Below are positions 6,920 through 15,328 of a stretch of 34,564 bases of DNA, piece by piece. The notes beneath the pieces were generated by a model. That model was not told the DNA's origin, ran no database searches, and worked only from the letters and a program-made list of their open reading frames with translations. The position numbers and the translations under genes were made by a program. How positions within the stretch are numbered: the first letter of the stretch is position 1; each line of letters opens with the position of its first letter. The DNA is from DAOMNN01 sp050486545 (lineage in GTDB: Bacteria; Pseudomonadota; Gammaproteobacteria; Burkholderiales; Rhodocyclaceae): positions 1 to 34,564 of the forward strand of contig JBJHDM010000034.1 in assembly GCA_050486545.1 (NCBI GenBank), written 5' to 3'.

Positions 6920-7714
6920 GTGGATTTCTTCCAGATCACCGTCCTCGCCCTGGTCCAGGGCATCACCGAGTTCCTGCCGATCTCGAGTTCCGCACACCTG
7001 ATCCTGGTGCCGGTGCTCACGGGGTGGAGCGACCAGGGGCTGAGCTTCGACGTGGCCGTGCATGCTGGCTCGCTGGTGGCGGTCATCGTGTATTTTCGCC
7101 ACGAGCTGGTGCGGATGACCGTCGCGGGCGTGGGATCCCTGGCAGGTCGATGGAGTCCCGACGCGAAGCTGGCCTGGGCGGTGGTGCTGGGCACGGTGCC
7201 GGTCGTGATTGCAGGGCTGCTGGGAAAGCGCCTGATCGAGGAGCTGCTGCGGGGGCCTTTGGTGATCGCCAGTACCGCGATCCTGTTCGGCCTGTTGCTA
7301 TGGTGGGCCGACCGGACCGGGCGACGGCAGCGCGACGAGCACAGCATCGGCTGGCGCGCCGCCCTGTTCGTCGGTATCGCTCAGGCTATTGCGCTGATTC
7401 CGGGCACTTCGAGATCCGGGATAACGATCACGGCAGGGCTGATGCTGGGGCTGACGCGGGAAGCCGCTGCGCGTTTCTCCTTCCTGTTGTCGATCCCGAC
7501 CCTGATCGCCGCCAATGTGCTGATCGGTCGGGATCTGATCCGCGAGCCAGAGGTGGTCGACTGGACCGGTCTGGCGTTGGGGACCGTCGTGGCAGGGGTC
7601 AGCGCCTATGCCTGCATCCACTTCTTCATTCGCCTGCTGTCGCGCACCGGAATGCTGCCGTACGTGATCTACCGCATCCTGCTCGGGCTGTTCCTGTTCT
7701 GGGTGTTCTGGTAG
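6920..7714 (+). CDS. uppP: Undecaprenyl-diphosphate phosphatase (UppP/BacA)
   Basis: A 264-residue polytopic inner-membrane enzyme that removes a phosphate from undecaprenyl diphosphate, recycling the lipid carrier for peptidoglycan and other surface polymers. Motif 1 QGITEFLPISSSAHL (13-27, with Glu17) and motif 2 PGTSRSGIT are intact. About seven or eight hydrophobic segments are visible. I chose GTG 6920 because homologues begin M-D-x-x-Q at this point. An in-frame ATG at 6884 would add 12 residues, but neither start has a strong Shine-Dalgarno. The gene ends four bases before the convergent Mth938 gene. Confidence 0.93.
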   Translation: MDFFQITVLALVQGITEFLPISSSAHLILVPVLTGWSDQGLSFDVAVHAGSLVAVIVYFRHELVRMTVAGVGSLAGRWSPDAKLAWAVVLGTVPVVIAGLLGKRLIEELLRGPLVIASTAILFGLLLWWADRTGRRQRDEHSIGWRAALFVGIAQAIALIPGTSRSGITITAGLMLGLTREAAARFSFLLSIPTLIAANVLIGRDLIREPEVVDWTGLALGTVVAGVSAYACIHFFIRLLSRTGMLPYVIYRILLGLFLFWVFW

Positions 7715-7718
7715 GTGT

Positions 7719-8096
7719 TCAGGTCGGGTCGAACATCATCGCGGCGACGACCGCACGACCTTCGCTGGCAAGGATGTTGTAGGTGCGACACGCAGCGGCC
7801 AGATCCATGATCTCGAAGCCGGTGCCTGCTTCGATCAATGGTCTCAGCAGAGCATGTTTCGGAAAGCGCTGCCGGCTTCCGGTGCCGATGATCACGATTT
7901 CGGGCCGGAGTTCGACAATCGCGGCGATGTCTTCGATCCGTAGTCCCTCGAATCCGCCGGGTGCCCAGTTCGGGACGATGCATGAGGTGCCGAGCATGAG
8001 GTTGCCCTCGTGGCGCACTTTGTTGATCATCAGGTGATTTGCGCCGTAGCCGGTCACGAGGTTGAGATCGGGAGGGTGGTCGAGCGTCAGTTTCAT
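7719..8096 (-). CDS. Mth938-like domain protein (DUF498/NDUFAF3 family)
   Basis: A 125-residue single-domain protein. The core shows YGANHLMIN, IVELRPEIVIIGTGSRQRFP and a C-terminal DLAAACRTYNILASEGRAVVAAMM, all typical of the DUF498/Mth938 family. The mitochondrial relative NDUFAF3 assists complex I assembly; the bacterial role is unproven. ATG 8096 was chosen because homologues begin with M-K-L; the frame could extend 24 codons further upstream without a convincing ribosome site. It is divergent from alaA, with a 313-base interval between the chosen starts. Confidence 0.8.
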   Translation of the reverse strand: MKLTLDHPPDLNLVTGYGANHLMINKVRHEGNLMLGTSCIVPNWAPGGFEGLRIEDIAAIVELRPEIVIIGTGSRQRFPKHALLRPLIEAGTGFEIMDLAAACRTYNILASEGRAVVAAMMFDPT

Positions 8097-8409
8097 CTTG
8101 AAGGGTGGTGCGGTGCAGATCGGCGAACGGAGCGGGTCCGCCCGGTGCCCTGTGAAAACTCGTCGCACGGGCTACGGTCCGCCAAGATTACCCGTTTTTC
8201 TTCTGCAATGCGCGCTGCGATTGTGCGGTGCGGGGGGATGCTTTACCCTATGGAATCGCCACGGCACGAGGCGGGCATGCGTTGCCCGGCGGGGGTTGGT
8301 GTCCAAGGGCAATCTGGATGATGAGGAATCGCGTGACATGAGCGTGACAAGCAAACTGCAACTGGCTCCGGCCGCGCCGAAGCCGGAAATTCCGGAAGGA
8401 ATCGATTCG
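8097..8409. promoter_or_regulatory. Divergent intergenic region, Mth938 / alaA
   Basis: This gap should contain promoters for both directions. On the plus strand TTGTGC (8221-8226) and TACCCT (8244-8249) are 17 bases apart and are a weak sigma-70 candidate for alaA. No operator-like palindrome or riboswitch is evident. If alaA actually starts at the in-frame ATG 8338, the last 72 bases are coding. Confidence 0.3.
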
Positions 8410-9633
8410 ATGCGTCCGGTGCGAAAGTCGATGAAGCTGGCCGATGTCTGCTACGACATCCGGGGGCCGGTGCTCGCACGTGCGAAGCAGATGGAGGACG
8501 AGGGTCACCGCATCATCAAGCTCAACATCGGCAATCTCGCGCCCTTCGGTTTCGAAGCACCCGAAGAGATCGTCGTCGACGTCATCCACAACCTGCGCGA
8601 GGCGTCCGGCTACTCCGAATCCAAGGGCCTCTTCGCTGCGCGCAAGGCGGTCATGCACTACACGCAACAGAAGCGCATCGCCGGGGTCGGGATGGAGGAC
8701 ATCTACCTCGGCAACGGGGCGTCCGAGCTGATCGTCATGGCGATGCAGGCGCTGCTCAACAACGGTGACGAAGTCCTCGTTCCCGCACCCGACTATCCGT
8801 TGTGGACCGCCGCGGTGACGCTTTCGGGCGGGCATGCCCAGCACTACATCTGCGACGAGCAGGCCGGCTGGCTACCCGATCTCGACGACATCCGCAGCAA
8901 GATCCGTCCGTCGACGCGGGCCATCGTAGTCATCAACCCGAACAACCCGACCGGTGCGCTGTATCCGGAATCGTTCCTGCGCGAGCTCGTGGAAATTGCG
9001 CGCCAGCACCAGCTGATCGTGTTCGCCGACGAGATCTACGACAAGATGCTCTATGACGGTGCGACCCACACCTCGATCGCCTCGCTGGCCGACGACGTGC
9101 TGTTCGTGACGATGAACGGGTTGTCCAAGAACTACCGTGCCTGTGGTTATCGTGCGGGCTGGATGGTGGTTTCTGGCGAGAAACGACACGCGCAGGACTA
9201 CATCGAGGGGTTGACCATTCTTTCCTCGATGCGCTTGTGTTCGAACGTGCCCGGACAGTGGGCGATCCAGACCGCGCTGGGCGGCTACCAGAGCATCGAG
9301 GAGCTGATCGCGCCGGACGGCCGCCTCACCCGGCAGCGCAATCTCGCCTGGAAGCTGCTGACCGACATTCCCGGCGTGACCTGCGTCAAACCCTCCGCGG
9401 CCCTCTACATGTTCCCGAGGCTGGACCCGAAGATGTACCCCATCGACGATGACCAGCGCTTCGTACTCGAACTGCTCGAGGAGGAGCGCGTGCTGCTCGT
9501 CCAGGGCACCGGCTTCAACTGGAAGCAGCCGGACCATTTCCGCATGGTGTTCCTGCCGCATGAGGACGATCTCGAGGACGCCGTCGGACGCATCGCACGC
9601 TTTCTAGATCATTACCGTCGGCGCCACGCCTGA
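8410..9633 (+). CDS. alaA: Alanine aminotransferase AlaA-type (PLP fold I)
   Basis: A 407-residue class I aminotransferase, closely matching Escherichia coli AlaA along its whole length (VCYDIRGPVL, LNIGNLAPFGFEAP, NPNNPTGA, VPAPDYPLWTAAV). The PLP-binding lysine is Lys240 in NGLSKNYRACGYR. It interconverts pyruvate plus glutamate with alanine plus 2-oxoglutarate. I chose ATG 8410 because it aligns with the E. coli start and has AAGGA nine bases upstream. ATG 8338 would add 24 residues (with SVTSKLQLAP) of no known function and has GAGGA at a longer spacing. The next gene, hom, follows after 102 bases in the same direction. Confidence 0.92.
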   Translation: MRPVRKSMKLADVCYDIRGPVLARAKQMEDEGHRIIKLNIGNLAPFGFEAPEEIVVDVIHNLREASGYSESKGLFAARKAVMHYTQQKRIAGVGMEDIYLGNGASELIVMAMQALLNNGDEVLVPAPDYPLWTAAVTLSGGHAQHYICDEQAGWLPDLDDIRSKIRPSTRAIVVINPNNPTGALYPESFLRELVEIARQHQLIVFADEIYDKMLYDGATHTSIASLADDVLFVTMNGLSKNYRACGYRAGWMVVSGEKRHAQDYIEGLTILSSMRLCSNVPGQWAIQTALGGYQSIEELIAPDGRLTRQRNLAWKLLTDIPGVTCVKPSAALYMFPRLDPKMYPIDDDQRFVLELLEEERVLLVQGTGFNWKQPDHFRMVFLPHEDDLEDAVGRIARFLDHYRRRHA

Positions 9634-9659
9634 CCGCTGCGGCGGCCAGGCGGCGTGTC

Positions 9660-9682
9660 CTGCCCCGGCCGAACCGGGGCAG
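9660..9682 (+). terminator. GC-rich hairpin after alaA
   Basis: CTGCCCCGG (9660-9668) pairs perfectly with CCGGGGCAG (9674-9682) around a five-base loop. The sequence beyond is only moderately T-rich (CTTTCCATTTTC, about 15 bases later). It may act as a terminator or as an attenuating or mRNA-stabilising element between alaA and hom. Confidence 0.4.
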
Positions 9683-9735
9683 GGCGCCTGCGGGCTTTCC
9701 ATTTTCAATCCGCAACTTCGATGCAAGCTCAGATC

Positions 9736-11049
9736 ATGAAACCAATCAACGTAGGCCTTCTCGGCATCGGTACCGTCGGTGGCGGTACTTTCAACGTCCT
9801 CAAGCGCAACGAAGAAGAGATTACCCGCCGCGCGGGACGGCCGATTCGCATCACGACGGTTGCGGACAAGAACCTCGCGCTTGCGCGCAGCGTGGCCGGC
9901 GAGGGCGTACGGATCACCGACGATGCCTTTGCCGTGGTCGCCGACCCCGAGGTCGACATCGTCGTCGAACTGATCGGTGGCTACGGGGTGGCCCGAGAAC
10001 TCGTGCTCAACGCCATCGACAACGGCAAGCATGTCGTCACCGCGAACAAGGCCCTGCTGGCGATGCACGGCAACGAGATCTTCGAGGCCGCGCAGAAGCG
10101 CGGCGTCATGGTGGCGTTCGAAGCGGCCGTGGCCGGCGGCATCCCGATCATCAAGGCCTTGCGCGAAGGCCTCACGGCGAACCGCATCGAGTGGCTCGCC
10201 GGCATCATCAACGGCACGACCAATTTCATCCTGTCCGAGATGCGCGACAAGGGCCTGCCCTTTGCCGACGTGCTCAAGGAAGCGCAGGCGCTGGGCTACG
10301 CCGAAGCCGACCCGACCTTCGACATCGAAGGGGTCGATGCCGCCCACAAGGTCACGATCATGAGCGCGATCGCATTCGGCATTCCGATGCAGTTCGGTGC
10401 CGCCCACGTCGAAGGCATCACGAAGCTCGAGGCAGCCGACATCGCCTACGCCGGGCAACTCGGCTACCGCATCAAGCTGCTCGGCATTGCGAAGATGCGC
10501 GAAGAGGGGGTGGAACTGCGGGTGCACCCGACCCTGGTGCCGGAAAAGCGCCTGATCGCGAACGTCGAAGGTGCGATGAATGCGGTGCTGGTGCAGGGCG
10601 ATGCCGTCGGGGCGACGCTGTACTACGGCAAGGGGGCGGGTGCCGAGCCGACGGCCAGTGCCGTGATCGCGGATCTCGTCGACGTCACGCGCCTGCACAC
10701 CGCGGATCCGGAACATCGCGTCCCGCACCTCGCGTTCCAGCCGGACCAGGTTCGCGACCTGATGGTGCTGCCGATCGAGGACGTCATCACCTCCTACTAT
10801 CTGCGCATGCGCGTCGACGACAAGCCAGGGGTGCTCGCAGACATCACCCGCATCCTGGCCGACAGCGACATCTCGATCGAGGCGATGATCCAGCGCGAAG
10901 CGGCCGAAGGCGAGTCGCGGACCGACATCATCATGCTCACGCACCGCACCGTCGAGCGCAACATGAACGCTGCGCTGCGTCTGATCGAGGCGTTGCCCGT
11001 CGTGCGCGGACCGGTGACGCGGATTCGCATGGAAAGCCTGCAGTCGTGA
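9736..11049 (+). CDS. hom: Homoserine dehydrogenase with ACT domain
   Basis: A 437-residue monofunctional homoserine dehydrogenase that reduces aspartate semialdehyde to homoserine, the branch point for threonine and methionine. The Rossmann motif is GIGTVGGG (10-17). TANKALLAMHG (Asn104, Lys105) and EADPTFDIEGVDAAHK (Lys205) carry the conserved catalytic and substrate residues. A C-terminal ACT domain (about 350-425, RVDDKPGVLADITRILAD) suggests feedback control by threonine, as in the family. ATG 9736 gives the standard MKPINVGLLG start; ATG 9721 is five codons upstream. The stop overlaps the GTG of a 64-residue ORF (GTGA). thrC, often adjacent in related genomes, is about 6.7 kb downstream here. 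Confidence 0.95.
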   Translation: MKPINVGLLGIGTVGGGTFNVLKRNEEEITRRAGRPIRITTVADKNLALARSVAGEGVRITDDAFAVVADPEVDIVVELIGGYGVARELVLNAIDNGKHVVTANKALLAMHGNEIFEAAQKRGVMVAFEAAVAGGIPIIKALREGLTANRIEWLAGIINGTTNFILSEMRDKGLPFADVLKEAQALGYAEADPTFDIEGVDAAHKVTIMSAIAFGIPMQFGAAHVEGITKLEAADIAYAGQLGYRIKLLGIAKMREEGVELRVHPTLVPEKRLIANVEGAMNAVLVQGDAVGATLYYGKGAGAEPTASAVIADLVDVTRLHTADPEHRVPHLAFQPDQVRDLMVLPIEDVITSYYLRMRVDDKPGVLADITRILADSDISIEAMIQREAAEGESRTDIIMLTHRTVERNMNAALRLIEALPVVRGPVTRIRMESLQS

Positions 11050-11240
11050 CCCTGGACCGCGCCCGCGAACTGCTGCGCGTACAGGCGCAGATGAGTAGCG
11101 GCTATACCCGCAACGGGGCGCGGCTGATCCTGGCCGAGGTCATGCGCGAACACGGCCAGGAGGCGGTCGACGGCCTGATCCGGGAACTCGCGCTCGACCA
11201 GGCGTTCGGATTCCAACCGGGTCAGCGTTTCGGAAGCTGA
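11046..11240 (+). CDS. Small unidentified protein coupled to hom
   Basis: A 64-residue ORF starting with GTG at 11046, overlapping the hom stop by four bases (GTGA), which suggests translational coupling. The predicted product is helix-rich: an amphipathic first half (LDRARELLRVQAQMSSGY), then RLILAEVMREHGQEAVDGLIREL, and an ending FGFQPGQRFGS. No cysteines, signal peptide or membrane segment. I do not recognise a named family. The MoxR-type ATPase gene follows after 71 bases, so it may belong functionally to that module rather than to threonine synthesis. The codon choice resembles its neighbours, which favours a real gene. Confidence 0.6.
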   Translation: MTLDRARELLRVQAQMSSGYTRNGARLILAEVMREHGQEAVDGLIRELALDQAFGFQPGQRFGS

Positions 11241-11311
11241 ACGACGTACCGGCCCTCGAGGCCGCGCCGTGCGTTCGGGACCCCTTGGTCAGGACAGCAT
11301 ACGGAGCGGAC

Positions 11312-12124
11312 ATGGGTGCAGAGATCATCCGGCCGGAAGAGTATTTCGTCGAGGCCGAACCGTTCTACCAGCCGGTCGGCGACGAGATCGAGGTGTTCGA
11401 GGCCGCCTGGCGGCAGTCGCTCCCGGTGCTGCTCAAAGGGCCGACCGGTTGCGGCAAGACGCGCTTCATGGAGTACATGGCGTGGCGGCTGAAACGGCCG
11501 CTGATCACCGTTTCCTGCCATGACGACCTGACCGCCTCCGATCTGGTCGGGCGCTACCTGATCAAGGGCGGCGAAACCACCTGGGTGGACGGGCCGCTCA
11601 CCCGCGCGGTGCGCGTCGGCGGCATCTGCTATCTGGACGAGATCGTCGAGGCACGCAAGGACACGATGGTCGTGATCCACCCGCTGGCCGACGACCGGCG
11701 CGTGCTGCCGATCGAGAAGCGTGGCGAGCTGTTGCGGGCAGGCGAAGGCTTCTGCCTGGCGATCTCCTACAACCCCGGCTACCAGAGCGTGCTCAAGAAC
11801 CTCAAGCAGAGCACGCGCCAGCGGTTCGTCGCGCTCGGTTTCGACTATCCCGCTCCGGATCTCGAGGCGAGCATCGTCGTCCGGGAAACCGGTGTTCCTC
11901 GCGAGATTGCGGACAAGCTCGTGAAGTTCGCGCACATGACGCGCAACCTCAAGGGCAGCGGACTGGACGAAGGCGCCAGCACGCGGCTGCTGGTTCACGC
12001 CGCCCGGCTCATGGTCGAGGGGGTTCCGGCGGTGGTGGCCTGCCGTACCGCAATCGACGAGGCGCTGACCGACGATGCCGAGATGCTCGCGGCGGTCCGC
12101 GAGCTGTCCTCGTCCTTGTTCTGA
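11312..12124 (+). CDS. MoxR-type AAA+ ATPase, CbbQ/NirQ/NorQ family
   Basis: A 270-residue AAA+ ATPase. Walker A is GPTGCGKT (43-50), Walker B ICYLDE (Asp109, Glu110), and sensor 1 lies in AISYNPGYQ (Asn154). A CbbQ-type C-terminal domain (about 185-268) follows. Family members pair with a VWA protein to remodel a client enzyme, for example RuBisCO (CbbQ-CbbO) or nitric oxide reductase (NorQ-NorD). ATG 11312 has GGAG seven bases upstream. The stop is followed after two bases by the GTG of the VWA gene, so the pair is clearly one transcription unit. No RuBisCO, Nor or other client gene lies in this window, so the client is unknown. Confidence 0.93.
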   Translation: MGAEIIRPEEYFVEAEPFYQPVGDEIEVFEAAWRQSLPVLLKGPTGCGKTRFMEYMAWRLKRPLITVSCHDDLTASDLVGRYLIKGGETTWVDGPLTRAVRVGGICYLDEIVEARKDTMVVIHPLADDRRVLPIEKRGELLRAGEGFCLAISYNPGYQSVLKNLKQSTRQRFVALGFDYPAPDLEASIVVRETGVPREIADKLVKFAHMTRNLKGSGLDEGASTRLLVHAARLMVEGVPAVVACRTAIDEALTDDAEMLAAVRELSSSLF

Positions 12125-12126
12125 CC

Positions 12127-14244
12127 GTGAATCGCCCGCCGCTCACGCTCGGGCAGCTTGTCTCCCGCCTCGACGTCGCCCTGGAGGTCGAGTTTTCGTT
12201 CCTGAAAACGGAACGGATCGCACCGTCGATCGCCACACGGTCGCGTGTCGAGCAGGAGTTCCTCCTCGACTGGACGGGACGGGTCGCCAGCATCAACGTG
12301 CAACTGGCCTACGCCTTTATCTCCGAGGCGGTTGCAGCGCTCGATCGAATGGAGCGGTCGACGATCGAGGAGTGGGGCCTCCACGCCATGGACACCTACG
12401 ACCGCTCGGGCCTGAAGGCGGCTCTCGACGTCGTCCGTGCGGCGGATCATTTCGTGCAGCGAAGCCACGAACGCAAGGTCGGGGCCGTGTTCGGAGATGT
12501 TTCGGGAATCCTGCTGCGATTCGTACATGGGCTTTCGGGTCGGGCCTTGCGCCTCGAAACCGGGGATGCGGGGTTTACCGATACGGAAACGATCTTCCTT
12601 CCCCCAGCCATGACGGTGTTGCCTTCGTCGCAGGAGAACTTCCTGGCCTACAAGTCGATGGTGGCCTTTCTTTGGGCCCAGACCCGCTACGGAACCTTCG
12701 GGACGCCGTTCTGGGACGCACTGGCCGCAAGCGCGCATCCCGAAACCCTCCTGCAGGCTTTCGGGGCTTTCGAGGCGGTTCGGCTCGAGGCTCTCATCGC
12801 ACGGGAACTGCCCGGACTGTTTCGCGACATGACCCATCTTCGCAGCGTGCTCGGTCAAGCCGAGCCCGAAACCTGGCGGCAGTGGACGTGGTCGCTGCGA
12901 ATGCCTGGCGCGGGGGTCGATGCAAGTCTCGCGATGGCACGCGCGCATGCGGCCGGCAATGCCTTGCCGGCCGCGGTTTGCTTTCAGGGAATCCTGCGCC
13001 CCGACCAGGTCCGGCAGGTGATGCGTGCCCGTATCGAACGGGAGAAGGCGCGGTTTCGCAACGTACTTCGTGAACTGTTGGACAACCTGGCCGGCGAGGC
13101 GGACGGCCTGCGCATGGAAGAAGGTCGATTCGGGCTCCGTGCTGAAGTGGGCGGGGATGAACCCGATCCGGATGCGTTGCAGCTGACGTTTGACGGTGCG
13201 CCCGTTCCGGTTCCGGAGCATGCGCGGGCACTGGCGCGCTCGATCGTGCAGGATCTCGGGACCCTTCCGGACGACTATCTTGTCCCGGCTGGTCCGGGCG
13301 AGTACGATCCGGCGCTGTTCCACGGCAACCCGCCCGATCCGGACGAAGTCTGGCAGGGCGTCTATCACGAGATCGGTGCATCCCTGGTCGACGAATGGGA
13401 CTACCGCCGCCAGCACTATCGCAAGCAATGGTGCGCGGTCCGGGAGAAGAGCGTACCGCCGGTGTGGGACGATTTCTGTGCCAACACGCTGATCAAGTAC
13501 GGCCCGCTGGTCGGCCAACTGCGCCGGGCCTTCGAGGCGATGCGCGATGAGGAGCGCCTGCTCAAGCGTCAGGCCGAGGGAGACGACATCGATCTGGAGG
13601 CCCTTGTCCAGGCGTTGGCGGATTCGCACGACGGTGCGGAGATGTCGGATCGCGTCCTGACCCGCCTCCACCGTACCGAGCGCAATATCGCCGTAGTGTT
13701 CATGGTCGATATGAGCGGCTCGACGAAGGGCTGGATCAACGATGCGGAGCGTGAGTCGCTCCTGTTGCTTGCCGAGGCCCTCGAGGCGCTCGGCGACCGC
13801 TACGCGATCTACGGATTTTCGGGCATGGCGCGCAAGCGCTGCGAGATCTACCGCATCAAGGGGTTTGCGGACGCGTACGACGAGGAAGTCCGGGCACGCA
13901 TCAGCGGCATCCGGCCACAGGACTACACGCGCATGGGCTTCGCGATCCGGCATCTGACACGCATCCTGAACGGGGTGGAGGCGCGCACCCGCGTGCTGAT
14001 CACGATTTCCGACGGCAAGCCGGACGATTACGACGGCTACCGGGGAACCTACGGGATCGAGGACACCCGGCGCGCGTTGCTCGAAGCCCGCCGCGACGGC
14101 ATTCATCCGTACTGCATCACGATCGACCGCGAAGCGCGCGATTATCTGCCGCGGCTCTACGGCGCTGCCGGCTATACCGTCGTGGATGACGTCGCGCGCC
14201 TTCCGTTCAAGGTCTCGGACGTGTATCGCAGGCTGACGACTTGA
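12127..14244 (+). CDS. Large VWA-domain protein, CbbO/NorD type
   Basis: A 705-residue cytosolic protein. The C-terminal VWA domain (about 520-700) has a complete MIDAS: Asp528-x-Ser530-x-Ser532 in FMVDMSGST, Thr601 in DYTRMG and Asp629 in ISDGKPDD. The N-terminal about 500 residues are mostly helical and show no motif I can name; CbbO and NorD proteins have similar long N-terminal regions that contact client and ATPase. With the upstream AAA+ protein it should form a MoxR/VWA chaperone that inserts metal or remodels an enzyme. Start is GTG 12127. The 3' end overlaps the convergent aminotransferase gene by 38 bases. Length and MIDAS context fit either NorD or CbbO; which client it serves cannot be said. 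Confidence 0.88.
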   Translation: MNRPPLTLGQLVSRLDVALEVEFSFLKTERIAPSIATRSRVEQEFLLDWTGRVASINVQLAYAFISEAVAALDRMERSTIEEWGLHAMDTYDRSGLKAALDVVRAADHFVQRSHERKVGAVFGDVSGILLRFVHGLSGRALRLETGDAGFTDTETIFLPPAMTVLPSSQENFLAYKSMVAFLWAQTRYGTFGTPFWDALAASAHPETLLQAFGAFEAVRLEALIARELPGLFRDMTHLRSVLGQAEPETWRQWTWSLRMPGAGVDASLAMARAHAAGNALPAAVCFQGILRPDQVRQVMRARIEREKARFRNVLRELLDNLAGEADGLRMEEGRFGLRAEVGGDEPDPDALQLTFDGAPVPVPEHARALARSIVQDLGTLPDDYLVPAGPGEYDPALFHGNPPDPDEVWQGVYHEIGASLVDEWDYRRQHYRKQWCAVREKSVPPVWDDFCANTLIKYGPLVGQLRRAFEAMRDEERLLKRQAEGDDIDLEALVQALADSHDGAEMSDRVLTRLHRTERNIAVVFMVDMSGSTKGWINDAERESLLLLAEALEALGDRYAIYGFSGMARKRCEIYRIKGFADAYDEEVRARISGIRPQDYTRMGFAIRHLTRILNGVEARTRVLITISDGKPDDYDGYRGTYGIEDTRRALLEARRDGIHPYCITIDREARDYLPRLYGAAGYTVVDDVARLPFKVSDVYRRLTT

Positions 14245-15328
14245 TCACCTCGACAATGCGCTCGATGTCGTGATCGGGGAGTTCCGGGTACATCGGCAGG
14301 GACAGGCACTGTTGGCTCACCGATTTGGAGACGGGCAGCGGACCCACGCCTACTAGGTCAGCGAATGCTTCCTGGTGGTGCAGTGGAGTCGGATAGTGGA
14401 TGGCGCAGGCGATGTGTTCGTTTCTCAAGGACGCGGCCAGCGCGTCGCGCATATCGCTCAGGATCGTGTATTGGTGATAGACATGCGTGCCCGCACGGGC
14501 CTCGAAGGGTGTCTGCAGCGGCAGCCCTTGCAGCAGGGCGTCGTAGCGGCTGGCCACCCGGCGGCGCTCGGCATTGTAGCGGTCGATATGACGCAGCTTC
14601 ACGCGCAGGATCGCGGCCTGGAGTTCGTCGAGGCGACTGTTGTAGCCGATCCGTTCGTGGCGGTAGGTCACGTGGCTGCCGTGATTGCGCAGGGCGCGCA
14701 GTCGCCGCGCCATGGCATCCGAACGTGTGGTAACCATTCCGCCATCGCCACAGCCGCCGAGGTTCTTGCTCGGAAAGAAGCTGAAGCACCCGAAGTCTCC
14801 GAATGCCCCGGCCTTGGTACCGTCCAGGCCGGCGCCGAAGGACTGGGCGCAGTCTTCGACCAGCAGCAGGCCGTGGCGCTCGCACAGTGCGCACACCCCC
14901 GCGATGTCGGCGGGCTGGCCGAACAGGTGGACCGGAATGATCGCGGCCGTGCGCGGGGTCACGGCTGCTTCGACGAGTGCGACATCAAGGTTGAAGGTGC
15001 GCGGATCGATGTCGACGAACACGGGGGTGGCGCCAACGAGGCAGATCGCCTCGGCGGTGCCGAAGAAGGTGAAGGCGGTGGTGATGACTTCGTCGCCGGG
15101 TCCGACTCCGGCCGCGGCGAGTGCGAGCATCAGGGCATCGGTACCGGAGGCGCAGCCGATCGCATGGACCACGCCCAGGTATTCGGCGGCTTCCCGTTCG
15201 AATGCCTCCACGTTGGGCCCGAGCACGAACCGGGTGCTTTCGAGCACCGCGGCGATCACCTCGTCGATCTCCGGCCCGAGCGCAGCATGCTGAGCCTTGA
15301 GATCGACCATCGGAATCGGGCGGGTCAT
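14207..15328 (-). CDS. DegT/DnrJ/EryC1 sugar aminotransferase, GnnB- or WbpE-like
   Basis: A 373-residue PLP enzyme of the sugar-nucleotide aminotransferase group. The PLP lysine is Lys188 in FFPSKNLGG; Asp159 and Gln162 in VEDCAQSFGA are the usual cofactor contacts; the opening MVDLKAQ and VLGPNVEAFE are characteristic. It should transfer an amino group from glutamate to a 3-keto UDP-sugar. The ATG overlaps the stop of the dehydrogenase gene (ATGA), so the two act as successive steps. In Acidithiobacillus, GnnA plus GnnB make UDP-GlcNAc3N for lipid A; WbpB plus WbpE make a 3-amino uronic acid for O-antigen. The choice between these is uncertain. The 3' end overlaps the VWA gene by 38 bases. 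Confidence 0.88.
   Translation of the reverse strand: MTRPIPMVDLKAQHAALGPEIDEVIAAVLESTRFVLGPNVEAFEREAAEYLGVVHAIGCASGTDALMLALAAAGVGPGDEVITTAFTFFGTAEAICLVGATPVFVDIDPRTFNLDVALVEAAVTPRTAAIIPVHLFGQPADIAGVCALCERHGLLLVEDCAQSFGAGLDGTKAGAFGDFGCFSFFPSKNLGGCGDGGMVTTRSDAMARRLRALRNHGSHVTYRHERIGYNSRLDELQAAILRVKLRHIDRYNAERRRVASRYDALLQGLPLQTPFEARAGTHVYHQYTILSDMRDALAASLRNEHIACAIHYPTPLHHQEAFADLVGVGPLPVSKSVSQQCLSLPMYPELPDHDIERIVEVIKSSACDTRPRP

Noticed and set aside
8167..8199. Terminator-like ACGGG...CCCGTTTTT before alaA
   Set aside because: The stem is only five bases with a 19-base loop and no plus-strand gene lies upstream to terminate.
11995..14106. Open frame of about 700 codons antisense to the VWA gene
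   Set aside because: The plus strand encodes a complete MIDAS domain and is coupled to the ATPase; the antisense frame has no domain or ribosome site.
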